Notes: generated by a model from the sequence alone, not told the origin. Counted from the first letter of the stretch, positions 55,150-63,137 are shown. The stretch: DNA of 64,000 nucleotides from Verrucomicrobiia bacterium (GCA_030432565.1 JAUIGV010000022.1:22963-86962), one strand, 5' to 3'. Program-made: numbers and translations.

Positions 55150-56730
55150 ATGAAAAAGTTCCTCTTCCTCTGCGCGGCAGCAATCCTGCCGGCTCTTCCA
55201 GCTTCGGCTGATGTGAAGCTTTCTGAAAGATTGACCCGCATTGCGGGCCACCTCGGTGAAGGCGGGGTCCATTTTTCGGTCACTGATTCCCAGGATGATC
55301 TCAAGGATCTCGCGGGCTTGCTCGATAAATTTTTATCCCTCGTTCCGAAAGATGAACTCCCGGCAAGGCCCCAATTTGAGACGCTCCTCGATGATTTGGG
55401 GCTATATGCGCTTCGGGGACGGGGTTCAAGCGCCCATCAGGTCGGCGACCTTTGGCACAACCGTTCTTTTATGCTCACAAACGGGAAGCATGAGGGGGTT
55501 CTTTCTCTGCTGGGCGATGAAGCTGAAGAGACGGTTGCCCGTGGATTTGCTCCGGCCGGAGCGGATTTGGTTCTCGAAACGTCACTGAACCTGCGGGAGG
55601 TGGAACGGATGGCGCGCAAGATTTCCAGATCATTTGGCGATGAGGCCGAAGAAGAGTTTGGCGCGACTTTCAGCGAGGAGTTGACGAATCTGGGGCTTTC
55701 CCTGGCTGAAATTTTTGCCGACTTCACGGTGCACGGAACGCTGGTGTTCTGGTTGGACGAGGAAAAGACCTTCGAAATGGGGCCGGAATCCGAGTTTCCG
55801 GTTCCGCACTTTGCCGCACGTCTTGATAACGCCGGGATGGTTTGGAATTTACTGAAGGCAGAGTTGGGCGCTGACAGCCTCGTCGTCGAGAAAGGTGACG
55901 AAACTATTTTGACGCCCAAGGATGCCAGGGAGGAATCGCCTTTCGGTGTGCTGGAGCCGCGCTTTGTTTGGAATGCTTCCAGGAAGCAGTTGTTCTTTAG
56001 TTTGAATGAGGAGGATCTGGCCACTTGTCGCGGCAAGGGCGCAAGAATCACAGACGACGCGGGCTACACCGTTGCGACCACCGGATTTCCCCAAAAGACC
56101 TCCGGACTTGCCTATGCGTCCAAGGATTTCCTGTCCCTGGCGATCGATTTGGCCAAGCAGTTTTCGAGTGAAGTGCCTCCCGAGGGGCAAGAGGCGGTTC
56201 ATGAAATCATGCCTTATCTGGAGAAGCTCGCCAAGCGCGGGGGATATGCCGGCGCGTTTGCTGTCGAGGATGATGGCTTCTTGTTCATCGCCAATCTGCC
56301 GGTGCCCGTGAAAGGAGATTCTCCCATGATGGGGCTGGGAGGAGTCACTGCGGTGGCCACTTTGGCGGGGATTGCGGCGCCTTTGATTCTAAAGGCGAAG
56401 AAGGCCGGAGACGATACCCGGACCTTGGCTAATCTTAAGACCTATGCGTTAGCGCAACTTAGTTTTCATGCCGAATTCGGGAAGTATGCCGCCTCCACGA
56501 ACCAGTTGGTTGAGAAGGGTTACCTGCCCCGGGAGGTCGTGTCGATATTGGCGGAGAGTGGATTTGAGTCGTTTGTGGATTCCGATTTTGAGCCGAACCC
56601 AAAAGCCATCATGGGTGTGGCCGATTGCCTTCGGGACCCGGACTCTGTTTTGGTGGTCCGGAGTGATGGCTCGGCGTCGAGGATCACTCTTGAGGAATTG
56701 GAAGCCCAACTTGAGAAGCAGGGCGAATAA
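55150..56730 (+). CDS. Secreted protein with a pseudopilin-like C-terminal module
   Basis: The 526-aa product starts at the ATG at 55150 with a signal peptide (MKKFLFLCAAAILPALPASA). Residues 20-370 form a large domain I do not recognise, with alternating strands and acidic helices. From about 396 a hydrophobic helix (VTAVATLAGIAAPLILKAKK) is followed by TRTLANLKTYALAQLSFHAE, FGKYAASTNQLVEKGYLP, a pattern like the N-terminal helix and AxxxYxxxxGxYPxxxxxL of type II pseudopilins. The prepilin GFTLIE cleavage sequence is missing. The assignment rests on resemblance. Confidence 0.68.
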   Translation: MKKFLFLCAAAILPALPASADVKLSERLTRIAGHLGEGGVHFSVTDSQDDLKDLAGLLDKFLSLVPKDELPARPQFETLLDDLGLYALRGRGSSAHQVGDLWHNRSFMLTNGKHEGVLSLLGDEAEETVARGFAPAGADLVLETSLNLREVERMARKISRSFGDEAEEEFGATFSEELTNLGLSLAEIFADFTVHGTLVFWLDEEKTFEMGPESEFPVPHFAARLDNAGMVWNLLKAELGADSLVVEKGDETILTPKDAREESPFGVLEPRFVWNASRKQLFFSLNEEDLATCRGKGARITDDAGYTVATTGFPQKTSGLAYASKDFLSLAIDLAKQFSSEVPPEGQEAVHEIMPYLEKLAKRGGYAGAFAVEDDGFLFIANLPVPVKGDSPMMGLGGVTAVATLAGIAAPLILKAKKAGDDTRTLANLKTYALAQLSFHAEFGKYAASTNQLVEKGYLPREVVSILAESGFESFVDSDFEPNPKAIMGVADCLRDPDSVLVVRSDGSASRITLEELEAQLEKQGE

Positions 56731-56790
56731 AGGACTGCAGTGCCGACTTTTAGGGGTGACAAAACCGATTCACTGAGTTTGTCTAAGCCC

Positions 56791-56838
56791 GTGAAGCTCA
56801 CTCTGGCTCTTCTTCTAGGATTGCGACCCGGACTCTAA
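56791..56838 (+). CDS. leuL: Leucine-rich leader peptide before leuA
   Basis: A GTG-started frame (56791-56838) encodes the 15-residue peptide MKLTLALLLGLRPGL. Seven of its 15 residues are leucine, with three in a row, using five different Leu codons. Such a peptide 135 bp before the gene for the first enzyme of leucine synthesis is the hallmark of transcription attenuation by leucyl-tRNA supply. An in-frame GTG at 56740 would give a longer leader. No clear Shine-Dalgarno precedes the GTG, which lowers confidence. A strong hairpin begins inside the frame. Confidence 0.6.
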   Translation: MKLTLALLLGLRPGL

Positions 56839-56855
56839 ATTGAGTCTGGAGTCGC
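56823..56855 (+). promoter_or_regulatory. Attenuator-like hairpin spanning the leader stop codon
   Basis: GCGACCCGGACTC (56823-56835) pairs with GAGTCTGGAGTCGC (56842-56855), with one G-U pair and one bulged A. The loop TAAATT holds the leader stop codon. A ribosome stalled at the Leu codons 56803-56823 would leave the hairpin free to form, while one reaching the stop would open it. I could not find a T-run terminator beyond it, so the mechanism may be Rho-linked or translational. Confidence 0.55.
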
Positions 56856-56972
56856 TGTGTTTCCTTTGGGCCATTTTCCACCATCCGTTCATCGGTCGGA
56901 CTGTTTTCCAAGGGCATGCAATTTCCTTTCAGCTGAGTCGGTGCGTTTCCTTGTCGATCAAAAAACAAGACA

Positions 56973-58643
56973 ATGAAATCCGAATCCATTAGCAAATATC
57001 GCCCGTTCCCGGCCGTGGCTCTGCCCGACCGGTCCTGGCCCGACCGTGTCATTACCGAAGCTCCCATCTGGTGCTCCGTCGACCTACGCGACGGCAATCA
57101 GGCTCTTCCCATTCCCATGAGTGTGGAGGAGAAACTTGAGATGTTTGACCTCCTTGTGAAGGTGGGATTCAAGGAGATTGAGATCGGATTTCCGTCGGCA
57201 AGTGATACCGAGTTTGCCTTCATGCGCCGGTTGATCGAGGAGGATCGTATTCCAGAGGATGTCACCGTGCAGGTTTTGGTGCAAACCCGCCGCCACTTGA
57301 TCGAGCGAACCTTCGAGGCGATCAAGGGAGCTCGTCGTGTCATCGTACACATTTACAATTCCACGAGCACTCTCCAGCGCCGGGTCACCTTTGGCGATGC
57401 GTCGCGCGAGGATATCAAGGCAATCGCGGTCACCGGCGCCGAGGTGGTGAAGGCGCTGGCCCCGACCCTTCCCGGGACCGAGATTGTTTTGCAGTATTCG
57501 CCCGAAAGCTTCTCGGATACCGAACTCGATTTTGCGCTCGATTGTTGTGAGGCGGTGATCGATATCTGGGAGCCCACACCTGAAAAAAAGCTGATCTTGA
57601 ATCTCCCGGCGACCGTCGAGTGGGCGACCCCGAATGTCCATGCCGATCAGATTGAGTGGATGTGTCGCAAGATCTCAAAGCGCGATTCAGTGATCATTTC
57701 CCTCCACACCCACAACGATCGCGGGACGGGGGTGGCCGCCACCGAGTTGGGCCTGATGGCCGGAGCCGACCGGGTGGAAGGAACACTTTTCGGGAATGGC
57801 GAACGAACCGGGAACCTCGATATTGTCATCGTGGCCTTGAATATGAACAGTCATGGAATCGAAACCGGACTGGACTTTTCCAATCTTTCGAGTCTTCGCG
57901 AAGTCTATGAGCGGACCACTCGAATGACCGTTCCTGACCGTCAACCTTACGCCGGTGAGTTGGTTTTTACCGCGTTTTCGGGCAGCCATCAGGATGCCAT
58001 TAAGAAAGGCCTCGATCGCCGGGCAAAAGAAGAAGGCGAAAAGTGGGGTGTTCCTTATCTGACCATCGACCCGCATGACATCGGGCGGAGTTACGAAGCA
58101 ATCGTTCGCATTAATTCCCAGTCCGGCAAAGGCGGGGTGGCCTACATTCTTGATCAGGAACACGGTTACGATCTTCCCAAGACGATGCACCCCCAGGTTG
58201 GAAAGCGGATTTATGATCTGGCTGATCAGAGGGGGGAGGAGCTTTCCCCGGAAGAAGTGGGGAGTGTCTTTCACGAGGAGTTTGTGAATGTGAATTCACA
58301 TCTCACTCTGGAGGATTACGAACTGGATCACCACAGTGCGGGACGGGGTGAAGTGGCCTGTAAAGCGGTTATTGAAATTGATGGCCGGACCAAGACGGTG
58401 GAAGGAATCGGAAACGGTCCCATCAACGCTTTCGTCCATGCTCTCGAAAAAACAGGACTCAAGGATTTCACCGTCACCGACTATCGCTCCCATGCGGTGC
58501 GGGGTGGCTCTAGTTCCGATGCCGCGGCATACGTGCAGCTCCGAAAGGACGATGGGACCATCCTCTGGGGCGTGGGCTGCGATCCCTCCATCGAGATGGC
58601 GGGCGTGAAGGCGCTGGTTTGTGCCTGGAATCTGCTCCGGTAG
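56973..58643 (+). CDS. leuA: 2-isopropylmalate synthase
   Basis: The 556-aa cytosolic enzyme condenses acetyl-CoA with 2-oxoisovalerate, the committed step to leucine. The catalytic domain opens with WCSVDLRDGNQAL (metal Asp and substrate-binding Arg) and has HTHNDRGTGVAATELGLMAG with the metal His pair and GNGERTGNLDI. The C-terminal LeuA regulatory domain (about 430-556) binds leucine for feedback inhibition. The length fits the longer LeuA2 form. The start MKSESISKYRPFP is the only good one. A leader peptide and hairpin precede it and a terminator follows. Confidence 0.97.
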   Translation: MKSESISKYRPFPAVALPDRSWPDRVITEAPIWCSVDLRDGNQALPIPMSVEEKLEMFDLLVKVGFKEIEIGFPSASDTEFAFMRRLIEEDRIPEDVTVQVLVQTRRHLIERTFEAIKGARRVIVHIYNSTSTLQRRVTFGDASREDIKAIAVTGAEVVKALAPTLPGTEIVLQYSPESFSDTELDFALDCCEAVIDIWEPTPEKKLILNLPATVEWATPNVHADQIEWMCRKISKRDSVIISLHTHNDRGTGVAATELGLMAGADRVEGTLFGNGERTGNLDIVIVALNMNSHGIETGLDFSNLSSLREVYERTTRMTVPDRQPYAGELVFTAFSGSHQDAIKKGLDRRAKEEGEKWGVPYLTIDPHDIGRSYEAIVRINSQSGKGGVAYILDQEHGYDLPKTMHPQVGKRIYDLADQRGEELSPEEVGSVFHEEFVNVNSHLTLEDYELDHHSAGRGEVACKAVIEIDGRTKTVEGIGNGPINAFVHALEKTGLKDFTVTDYRSHAVRGGSSSDAAAYVQLRKDDGTILWGVGCDPSIEMAGVKALVCAWNLLR

Positions 58644-58650
58644 GACCATC

Positions 58651-58686
58651 AAAAAAAACGCGACCCCGTGTGGGGGTCGCGCTTTT
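58651..58686. terminator. Bidirectional intrinsic terminator after leuA
   Basis: CGCGACCCC (58659-58667) pairs with GGGGTCGCG (58673-58681). The A-run (58651-58658) gives a T-run for the minus-strand L,D-transpeptidase gene; on the plus strand CTTTT follows for leuA. Confidence 0.9.
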
Positions 58687-58708
58687 GAAACTTCGTGGAG
58701 GCCGGTGA

Positions 58709-59314
58709 TTATTGAACGACTTCCACCGGAGTCCCTGTCGTCACCTTTGCGAATATTTTTGGGATAACGCTTTGTGGAGTGCGCACGCATCCATTGCTGC
58801 AGGGTTGTCGCTTGACGCTGCTGGAGCCATGCATTCCGACGCCACCGCTGGTCATGCGCATCCAGAAGGGCAGGGGAGCTCCGACATACCTGTCCCGACG
58901 CCCGTGGTATTGGCGGCGGTCGCCACAATGAACACAACGCCCTTTGTAGTAGGTGGTCCCAAAAATCGTGGAACGTTTATTTACGATTTTTTCCATGATG
59001 GGATAGGTTCCGGGGCGGGTTGGCCTTGCCTGACGTCCGGTGCAGACCGGAGTGTCAATGGCAACGTGCTCTCCTCGTCCCACCAGGAGCTGTGCGCGCT
59101 GGTCACTTAGGTCGATCCGGATCTTGGTGTTTACCGGAGTGGCGGCAGCGTAGACCCTCTCGTTCTGGTAGACCTTCATGGTCGTGCGGTAGTCACTCTT
59201 TTCTTTGAAGGCCTTGTAGGATCCAAATCCATTGGCTTCTCCGGTGGATCCGGAGCAGCTGATTAGGGTGATCGCGGCAAATGCCAAACCCATTAAGGCG
59301 AGTATTTCTTTCAT
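58709..59314 (-). CDS. L,D-transpeptidase lipoprotein (YkuD), with extra Cys pair
   Basis: The 201-aa product has a lipoprotein signal ending LISC (Cys20) and a YkuD domain. The catalytic residues are His162 (GMHG) and Cys176 (SNGCVRTP). The enzyme forms 3-3 peptidoglycan cross-links or attaches proteins to the wall. Unusual are the Cys-X2-Cys pair in GRCVHCGDRR and a further Cys two residues before the active-site SNGC. The ATG at 59314 is chosen over a TTG. It lies 31 bp after the stop of the related gene at 59346, and the two are likely co-transcribed. Confidence 0.88.
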   Translation of the reverse strand: MKEILALMGLAFAAITLISCSGSTGEANGFGSYKAFKEKSDYRTTMKVYQNERVYAAATPVNTKIRIDLSDQRAQLLVGRGEHVAIDTPVCTGRQARPTRPGTYPIMEKIVNKRSTIFGTTYYKGRCVHCGDRRQYHGRRDRYVGAPLPFWMRMTSGGVGMHGSSSVKRQPCSNGCVRTPQSVIPKIFAKVTTGTPVEVVQ

Positions 59315-59345
59315 CAAAAGAAAGTTTCGAAGTACGAAGGGCGCC

Positions 59346-59999
59346 CTAGTTTGTGACAGTCACCGGAGTGCCAATTTTGGTCTTGGAGTAGACGATGGGA
59401 ACTGCGGAGTAGTGGGTCCGGATACAGCCGTGCGAGGCGTAGCGGCGATTCACGTTCCCTTGGTGCATTCCAATCCCGGTGCGGGTCAGCCGCATCCAGT
59501 AGGGCATGCTCGCTCCACGGAAGCTTCCACCGGCGGGAACCGTGTCCTTGCGGGCATCGGCATTGCTCTGGACGACTGCTCCGCTGGCATTGAGGATTTT
59601 GCCATAGAGATTGGAGCGCTTTTCTCTGATCTTTTCGATAATTTTATAGTCGCCGGTAGGGGTCTTGTGCCTGGAGCTTCCGGTAGAAACACGGTAGTCC
59701 ATTGCCACCTCGTCATTGACCAAAAGGAATCCACGCTGTGAGGAGAGATCAATACGGACCTTGGTATTTGATGGATTGGCCTGCGCCAAAAGTGCGGTGT
59801 TTTTCCAGGTGCGTGTGGTGCCGGGATATGAGTCGAACTTGAAGTGCTCGTAGGTTCCGCGTGGGTATGGATTGACTCTTACTGCCGATTTGATTTCGGT
59901 CTGGGCAGGGTTGGGTTTGGGTGGCTTGTTGCCGCAGCTGGTCAGAAAAACGCTGGCGGCAATGGCCAAGAGGAGGGGGAATAAATAATTCTTTTTCAT
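59346..59999 (-). CDS. L,D-transpeptidase lipoprotein (YkuD)
   Basis: The 217-aa product has a lipoprotein signal ending FLTSC (Cys22), a short proline-rich linker (GNKPPKPNPAQ) and a YkuD domain with His179 (GMHQGN) and catalytic Cys192 in SHGCIRTH. KTPTGDYKIIEKIREKRSN is the usual substrate-side strand. It is paralogous to the gene at 58709. The ATG at 59999 (MKKNYLF) is preferred over a start three codons upstream. It is divergent from the lipoprotein gene at 60136. Confidence 0.9.
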   Translation of the reverse strand: MKKNYLFPLLLAIAASVFLTSCGNKPPKPNPAQTEIKSAVRVNPYPRGTYEHFKFDSYPGTTRTWKNTALLAQANPSNTKVRIDLSSQRGFLLVNDEVAMDYRVSTGSSRHKTPTGDYKIIEKIREKRSNLYGKILNASGAVVQSNADARKDTVPAGGSFRGASMPYWMRLTRTGIGMHQGNVNRRYASHGCIRTHYSAVPIVYSKTKIGTPVTVTN

Positions 60000-60081
60000 C
60001 AGGGGCACTTCTCGGTAACGGACGGCTTATTAGAGGGCAGGTGAACAGATGGCAACCCTTCCTGAGAAAAATACATGTTAA

Positions 60082-60124
60082 AAAAACAGCATTTCATTTG
60101 ACGACTGGGTGTTTTGCTGTTTTT
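60082..60124. repeat. 10-bp inverted repeat between divergent envelope genes
   Basis: AAAAACAGCA (60082-60091) and TGCTGTTTTT (60115-60124) are perfect inverted repeats separated by 23 bp. They end 11 bp before the ATG of the lipoprotein gene at 60136 and lie 83 bp upstream of the opposite L,D-transpeptidase start. It could be an operator, or on the plus-strand RNA a hairpin close to the ribosome site. Confidence 0.5.
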
Positions 60125-60135
60125 CTAGCACCACA

Positions 60136-60960
60136 ATGAAGTTGAAAGCAACGATTCGCGTTTTGGTTTACGGCAGTGCTTTTGCGGGGTTTCTTTCGAG
60201 TTGTTCCGCGCCATCCGGAATACCAGCGATGGAGCCACCTTCGTCGGTGGGTGAGGCTGTCCCGGCGGTCGATTCGCCGCGATTGGCCGGAGCTCCCGCA
60301 GAGGTGAAATTCAAAAAGAAAGAGCGCACCGGAATCGCCACAGGTTGGGGGAAGGAAGTGGAGTCCCCGATGAGCTACACGGATTTTCAACGGGCGACGG
60401 CAAAGCCGAAATACGTCTCCATGATTCGTTATAACGATGGCGACGGTGCCCGTGAGATGGGCGTGGACCGAAGGACGAGTGGCAAGGGAATGCAGAAGAC
60501 CGCCGGCGGACTTCTGGAGTGGGGAATGTCCAGCGGGTGGTCGATGCTCGATAATTACTGGTGGCGTGGGGCCCGCTTTGTCATCGGCAAGAAAGGCCGC
60601 GACTACCAGCTCAGACTTAAAAATCTCAGCGATGTCCGGTTGGAGGTCGTTCTGACTGTCGATGGTCTCGACGTGATCGACGGGCAGCTTGGCTCGACAA
60701 AGAAGAGAGGCTACATCATTGGTCCTGGCAAGATCCTCGAAGTGAAGGGATTTCGAACCAGTCATGAAAAGGTGGCAGCTTTCCGCTTTTCATCAGTCAG
60801 TTCATCCTATGCCAATCTCCGGCACGGAAATACCCGCAACGTCGGGGTGGTTGGCTTGGCTCTTTTTACGGAAAAAGGGAGGGAGCCGGGAGCTGAAATC
60901 CGGGCAAGGCAGGGAGCACGGCCGTTTGCTGAGGCTCCCGCGATCCGGGCCCGCGACTAA
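60136..60960 (+). CDS. Lipoprotein of unknown function
   Basis: The 274-aa product has a lipoprotein signal ending FLSSC (Cys23). The centre has a beta-rich domain with GARFVIGKKGRDYQLRLKNL followed by RLEVVLTVDGLDVIDGQLG and GYIIGPGKILEVKGF, like a periplasmic immunoglobulin-type fold. No named family comes to mind. It starts the plus-strand transcript that also holds the 42-aa lipoprotein, and is divergent from the L,D-transpeptidases. Confidence 0.7.
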   Translation: MKLKATIRVLVYGSAFAGFLSSCSAPSGIPAMEPPSSVGEAVPAVDSPRLAGAPAEVKFKKKERTGIATGWGKEVESPMSYTDFQRATAKPKYVSMIRYNDGDGAREMGVDRRTSGKGMQKTAGGLLEWGMSSGWSMLDNYWWRGARFVIGKKGRDYQLRLKNLSDVRLEVVLTVDGLDVIDGQLGSTKKRGYIIGPGKILEVKGFRTSHEKVAAFRFSSVSSSYANLRHGNTRNVGVVGLALFTEKGREPGAEIRARQGARPFAEAPAIRARD

Positions 60961-60975
60961 TAATCAAACATTCTT

Positions 60976-61104
60976 ATGAAAAAACTGATAACAACCCTCG
61001 CCCTTGGATTCATTGTCGCCGGATTGGCCAGCTGCTGTACTTCGGCACCTGCACAGGCCTCTATTCCGACCACTCCGGTTGGTCCTGTCGTGATCGAAAA
61101 ATAG
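60976..61104 (+). CDS. 42-aa lipoprotein ending in lysine
   Basis: The frame from the ATG at 60976 to the TAG at 61104 encodes a lipoprotein signal (MKKLITTLALGFIVAGLASC, lipidated at Cys20) and a mature part of only 23 residues, Pro/Thr/Val-rich, ending VVIEK. The final residue is lysine, as in Braun's lipoprotein, which L,D-transpeptidases link to the wall through that lysine. Two such transpeptidase genes lie 1-2 kb away. It follows the previous gene by 15 bp and is followed by a strong terminator, which supports it as a real gene. Confidence 0.75.
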   Translation: MKKLITTLALGFIVAGLASCCTSAPAQASIPTTPVGPVVIEK

Positions 61105-61133
61105 GGCTTGGAAAAATCCCCCGAAATAGCAGG

Positions 61134-61172
61134 GCCGTCCGTGTGCGATTGATCGCATGCGGACGGCTTTTT
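61134..61172 (+). terminator. Intrinsic terminator after the 42-aa lipoprotein
   Basis: GCCGTCCG (61134-61141) pairs with CGGACGGC (61160-61167), extended inward by two G-U pairs and TGCGAT/ATCGCA, and followed by TTTTT. It ends the plus-strand lipoprotein transcript. Confidence 0.93.
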
Positions 61173-61182
61173 CTTTGGCCAC

Positions 61183-61211
61183 AAAAAAAGAGCGACCACA
61201 TCCATGGCCGC
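61183..61211 (-). terminator. Intrinsic terminator of the OmpA-family gene
   Basis: GCGACCA (61192-61198) pairs with TGGCCGC (61205-61211) with one wobble pair, and on the minus strand seven T follow (61183-61189). Confidence 0.75.
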
Positions 61212-61233
61212 CCTTTGTCAAAAGTGATGCCGC

Positions 61234-62385
61234 CTAAGGACGGATTTCCCAGACTTCACAGACCTGGTTGGGAGAATCCTCGGGGCCAAAGCGCTTGCCT
61301 TCTCCCAGGTAAACCGCTTGGACTCCGTGGTCCTTTCCCTTGTGATAATTCACCATCGAAGCAACACGGGTGGCCCGGCGTGAGGAAAGTTCCTCGTTGT
61401 TTTTAGAGTCGCCTGAAGTGGAGGCATAACCGACGACGAGAAAGAACGAATTCGGATCGGCCGATTTCACCATGTCTTCGATGTGGGCTTCATGCTCAAG
61501 AGCAATCTGAGCACTGCCGGTCTTGAAATTAATGGACTCGCGAACGTTCGCTTTGATTTGCTCGCTGAAGGTGGCGTAGGTATCACGGCGGGCGCGGTGA
61601 TCTTCTGTTTCGATCTTCTTGAGAGCCCGATAAAGAGCAACCGCCCGAGGCGAAAGGTCGTCCTGGGTCACAAAGAGTTTGGCCCCGGCAAGCTCGGTCA
61701 TGAGCCGCTGGTTCTCGGCCCGCAGTCTCGCAATCTCAGCAATACTGTCATCGAGTTGGGCCTTCAGGAGCGCGTAGGTGTTGGCATCAATCATGCCCTG
61801 GCTTTTATTCTGCATTTCGGCCATTTGGGTGCGAAGACGGCCGCTCTCGGCTTTGGCGGTATCGAGTTCGGCACGAAGCCGGTCGTACTCGCTCTGGCTC
61901 ACCATCCCGGCGGATGCGGAGCGGGCTTGCTCGAGTTGGCGCTGGAGGTCCGCTGCCCGGGCGGCATCGACCCGGTATTGATCTCTCTCGTTACGAAGAT
62001 CTGCGTTGGCAGCCGCGAGGGCTGAGGCATCGGCGCGGGCTGCGCGGAGAGCTGCGGCGTCACTGGCGCTGGAGTTCACAAGTCGGGCAAGAGCCTCGGT
62101 GTCATTCTTGATTTGAGCGACCAAAGCCTGGGGATCTCCGGTGACCCCGGGAATTCCGGCGATGCGGAGCTGCTCGCTTTTCTGCTTCTGTTCTTCGAGG
62201 TTTTTCCGGAGTTCGGCAACTTCGGAATCCTCCTGGTCGCCTCCGCTCTTATTAAATTGCTGGGTGATGACCAGCAGAAGAAGGAGCAGGACGACTGCGC
62301 CCATGACGATTCCCAGGATAAGGTTTTGGTTGGAGGACGGGGTGGCTCCGACCTCGGTCTTCGGTTGTTCTGTATCTTCTGCCAT
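61234..62385 (-). CDS. TM-anchored coiled-coil OmpA-family protein
   Basis: The 383-aa product has a short cytoplasmic N-terminus, one TM helix (LILGIVMGAVVLLLLLLVI, about 22-40), a long Ala/Arg/Glu-rich coiled coil (about 55-250) and a C-terminal OmpA-like peptidoglycan-binding domain (about 280-383). The usual ligand-binding pattern appears as VVGYASTSGDSKNNEELSSR and RRATRVASMV. The inner-membrane anchor plus OmpA domain recalls MotB/TolR-like wall tethers rather than an outer-membrane OmpA. Its start at 62385 is 99 bp from the divergent YugP-like gene. Confidence 0.85.
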   Translation of the reverse strand: MAEDTEQPKTEVGATPSSNQNLILGIVMGAVVLLLLLLVITQQFNKSGGDQEDSEVAELRKNLEEQKQKSEQLRIAGIPGVTGDPQALVAQIKNDTEALARLVNSSASDAAALRAARADASALAAANADLRNERDQYRVDAARAADLQRQLEQARSASAGMVSQSEYDRLRAELDTAKAESGRLRTQMAEMQNKSQGMIDANTYALLKAQLDDSIAEIARLRAENQRLMTELAGAKLFVTQDDLSPRAVALYRALKKIETEDHRARRDTYATFSEQIKANVRESINFKTGSAQIALEHEAHIEDMVKSADPNSFFLVVGYASTSGDSKNNEELSSRRATRVASMVNYHKGKDHGVQAVYLGEGKRFGPEDSPNQVCEVWEIRP

Positions 62386-62484
62386 GACTAGGTGTTTTTA
62401 GGTGTGGGTGCGGAGTCTGGAGGAAAAGGTGAAAAATGAAATTCAAAATTCACGAATTAAAGGTGAGGGTATTGAAAATCAGTA

Positions 62485-63129
62485 ATGTCCAAATTTCTTC
62501 TTCTCCTGGGGTTACTCCCCGTTTTCGTCTCATTCGTCGCGCGGAAATTTCTGAGCGACAAGGTCGTTCGCAAGGAGGGTGGGGAAGAAGTGTCGCTTTC
62601 CGGCCTCGAAATGGTTGAGCGGGTGCTCAAAAAAGGGAAGGCCGGAGAGGTCGATATTCAGCTGAAAAAGCGGCCTTTTATGGTTTTGGGGCCGGATCAT
62701 CTTGTGATCTCCCCCTCGCTGGCTGAATCCCGGCGGGCCCGTGATGTCGCGGAAGCGGGTATTTTGGCGGGCTTGGTCCTGATGGCCCGTCGGCAGGAGA
62801 AAGTGGTGGGCTGGCGACGGTGGGCGGTAAAGTTCGGCTCGGCGATGCCGGCCTTCACCACGATTGTGATGTTTTTTGCGATGGTGATGGGGCGATTGTC
62901 AGCCTCACTTTGCTTTGGTGTCGTTGCGGCCTCGCTGGGGCTGGCGACTGCTTTTTTGTGGTTTACGCTCCCGGTTGAAAGGGCCGCGGCCGGAACCGTG
63001 GCCGAGATGTTGGACGAGACCGCCCTGGTGGCCCGTCGCTCCGAAGGGGAAAGGCTGGCAAATCTCGTGCGGGCGCTCGGCTGGCGGAGAATCGTGCCGG
63101 GTGCCATCGCCTGGATTGCAGGCAAGTAG
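62485..63129 (+). CDS. YugP-like membrane protein without the zinc-protease motif
   Basis: The 214-aa product follows the layout of YugP-type zinc metallopeptidases: an N-terminal TM, SGLEMVERVLKKGKAGEVDI (compare SGxEVAxxxLxxxGlxdV), a LGPDHLVISPSL segment (compare LtDHYDPxxxxxxLS), two central TM helices, and FLWFTLPVERAAAGTVAEML (compare LPVEFdASxRAL). Where the family has its HExGH zinc site, this protein has AGILAGLVLMARRQ, so it cannot bind zinc there. It is probably a non-catalytic relative. The alignment is by eye. Confidence 0.6.
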   Translation: MSKFLLLLGLLPVFVSFVARKFLSDKVVRKEGGEEVSLSGLEMVERVLKKGKAGEVDIQLKKRPFMVLGPDHLVISPSLAESRRARDVAEAGILAGLVLMARRQEKVVGWRRWAVKFGSAMPAFTTIVMFFAMVMGRLSASLCFGVVAASLGLATAFLWFTLPVERAAAGTVAEMLDETALVARRSEGERLANLVRALGWRRIVPGAIAWIAGK

Positions 63130-63137
63130 CACCTGCT

